Positions 63,756 through 64,000 of a stretch of DNA of 64,000 nucleotides are shown in pieces. The translations under genes and the position numbers were made by a program. Source of the DNA: Blastopirellula sp. J2-11 (GTDB taxonomy: Bacteria; Planctomycetota; Planctomycetia; Pirellulales; Pirellulaceae); contig NZ_CP097384.1 of assembly GCF_024584705.1 (NCBI RefSeq), positions 992,001 to 1,056,000 of the forward strand, written 5' to 3'. Below the pieces are notes generated by a model. It did not search any database. It was not told the DNA's origin and worked only from the letters and a program-made list of their open reading frames with translations. The first letter of the stretch is position 1, and each line of letters starts with the position of its first letter.

Positions 63756-64000
63756 ATGCCATCCGCCCTCTCCGATGCACCCCAGCTGCGAACTTACTCT
63801 ATGGCGACTGAAAGCCCCGAATCGACGCTTGCCGACGAAGTCTCCCCTGAAATTACTCCTTCCACAGAAGTTGCCGATGCGACGAAGGTGAGTCGCCCGC
63901 AGTTGGTGATCGCGATCCTGGGAGCGCTCAGCGTGTCGCATCTGTTGAACGATGTGATGCAGTCGCTGTTGCCTGCGGTTTATCCGCTATTGAAAGAAAA
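63756..64000 (+). CDS. MFS transporter, fosmidomycin-resistance-like (cut by window end)
   Basis: Only the first 81 residues are inside the window. After a long acidic leader comes VIAILGALSVSHLLNDVMQS followed by LLPAVYPLLKE, the start of span 1 of Fsr-type efflux proteins (SHxxND-x-QSLLPAxYPxLK). An in-frame ATG at 63801 is an equally good start. The 3' end lies beyond 64000. Confidence 0.72.
   Translation, partial: MPSALSDAPQLRTYSMATESPESTLADEVSPEITPSTEVADATKVSRPQLVIAILGALSVSHLLNDVMQSLLPAVYPLLKE

Overview
The window reads as a chromosomal piece of a planctomycete, probably a Blastopirellula/Pirellulaceae-type bacterium. This is inferred from family content: two genes for DUF1559 proteins with a prepilin-like N-terminus, each beside a small carboxypeptidase-regulatory-like lipoprotein; a DUF1570-like zinc peptidase; a sialate O-acetylesterase; a PQQ-propeller protein; Tat-exported proteins; and HINT-type toxins of the kind common in this phylum. 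No rRNA, tRNA or CRISPR array was found.

1-37 kb is mostly ordinary chromosome. It carries a crotonase, a CoA-disulfide reductase-rhodanese, GlnD, a PilZ protein, a sialate esterase and SGNH hydrolase, DUF1559/lipoprotein module 1, a SUKH-like protein, a class C serine hydrolase, ArgG, a YeeZ-like SDR, an HtrA operon, an ECF sigma/anti-sigma pair, an FHA protein, a five-gene glycine-cleavage operon (gcvT-gcvH-gcvPA-gcvPB-lipoyl ligase), DUF1559/lipoprotein module 2 and a bestrophin. The HtrA operon holds one intact protease, one degenerate copy with a PDZ domain nested inside the protease fold, and a DUF4404 protein.

37.2-50.5 kb is an accessory island of polymorphic-toxin debris. One complete membrane-anchored HINT toxin overlaps its probable immunity gene by an ATGA junction. 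Around it lie a headless toxin tail joined by a GTGA overlap to an Imm11/DUF1629 immunity gene, a toxin N-terminus cut off by a REPIN-like element, a HINT fragment at an ISAs1 end, a pre-toxin fragment fused to ISAs1 debris, and several orphan immunity-like genes. A 745-bp segment occurs twice, 7,385 bp apart; one copy has been hit by a 1,624-bp IS4-family element with an 8-bp target duplication. MITE-like and REP-like palindromes carrying a GACCCCCGTCCCCTTT motif punctuate the region.

50.5-64 kb returns to chromosome: an alpha/beta hydrolase, superoxide dismutase, a repeat-rich lipoprotein, a Tat-exported beta-carbonic anhydrase, small hypotheticals, a TPR protein, a diguanylate cyclase with an I-site, a 48-residue single-pass membrane protein, a chemotaxis receptor, a divergent dihydroorotate dehydrogenase carrying Cys at the usual Ser position, a ThuA-like protein, an EamA half-transporter and the start of an MFS (fosmidomycin-resistance-like) gene cut by the window end.

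All identifications come from reading motifs by eye; no database search was run.
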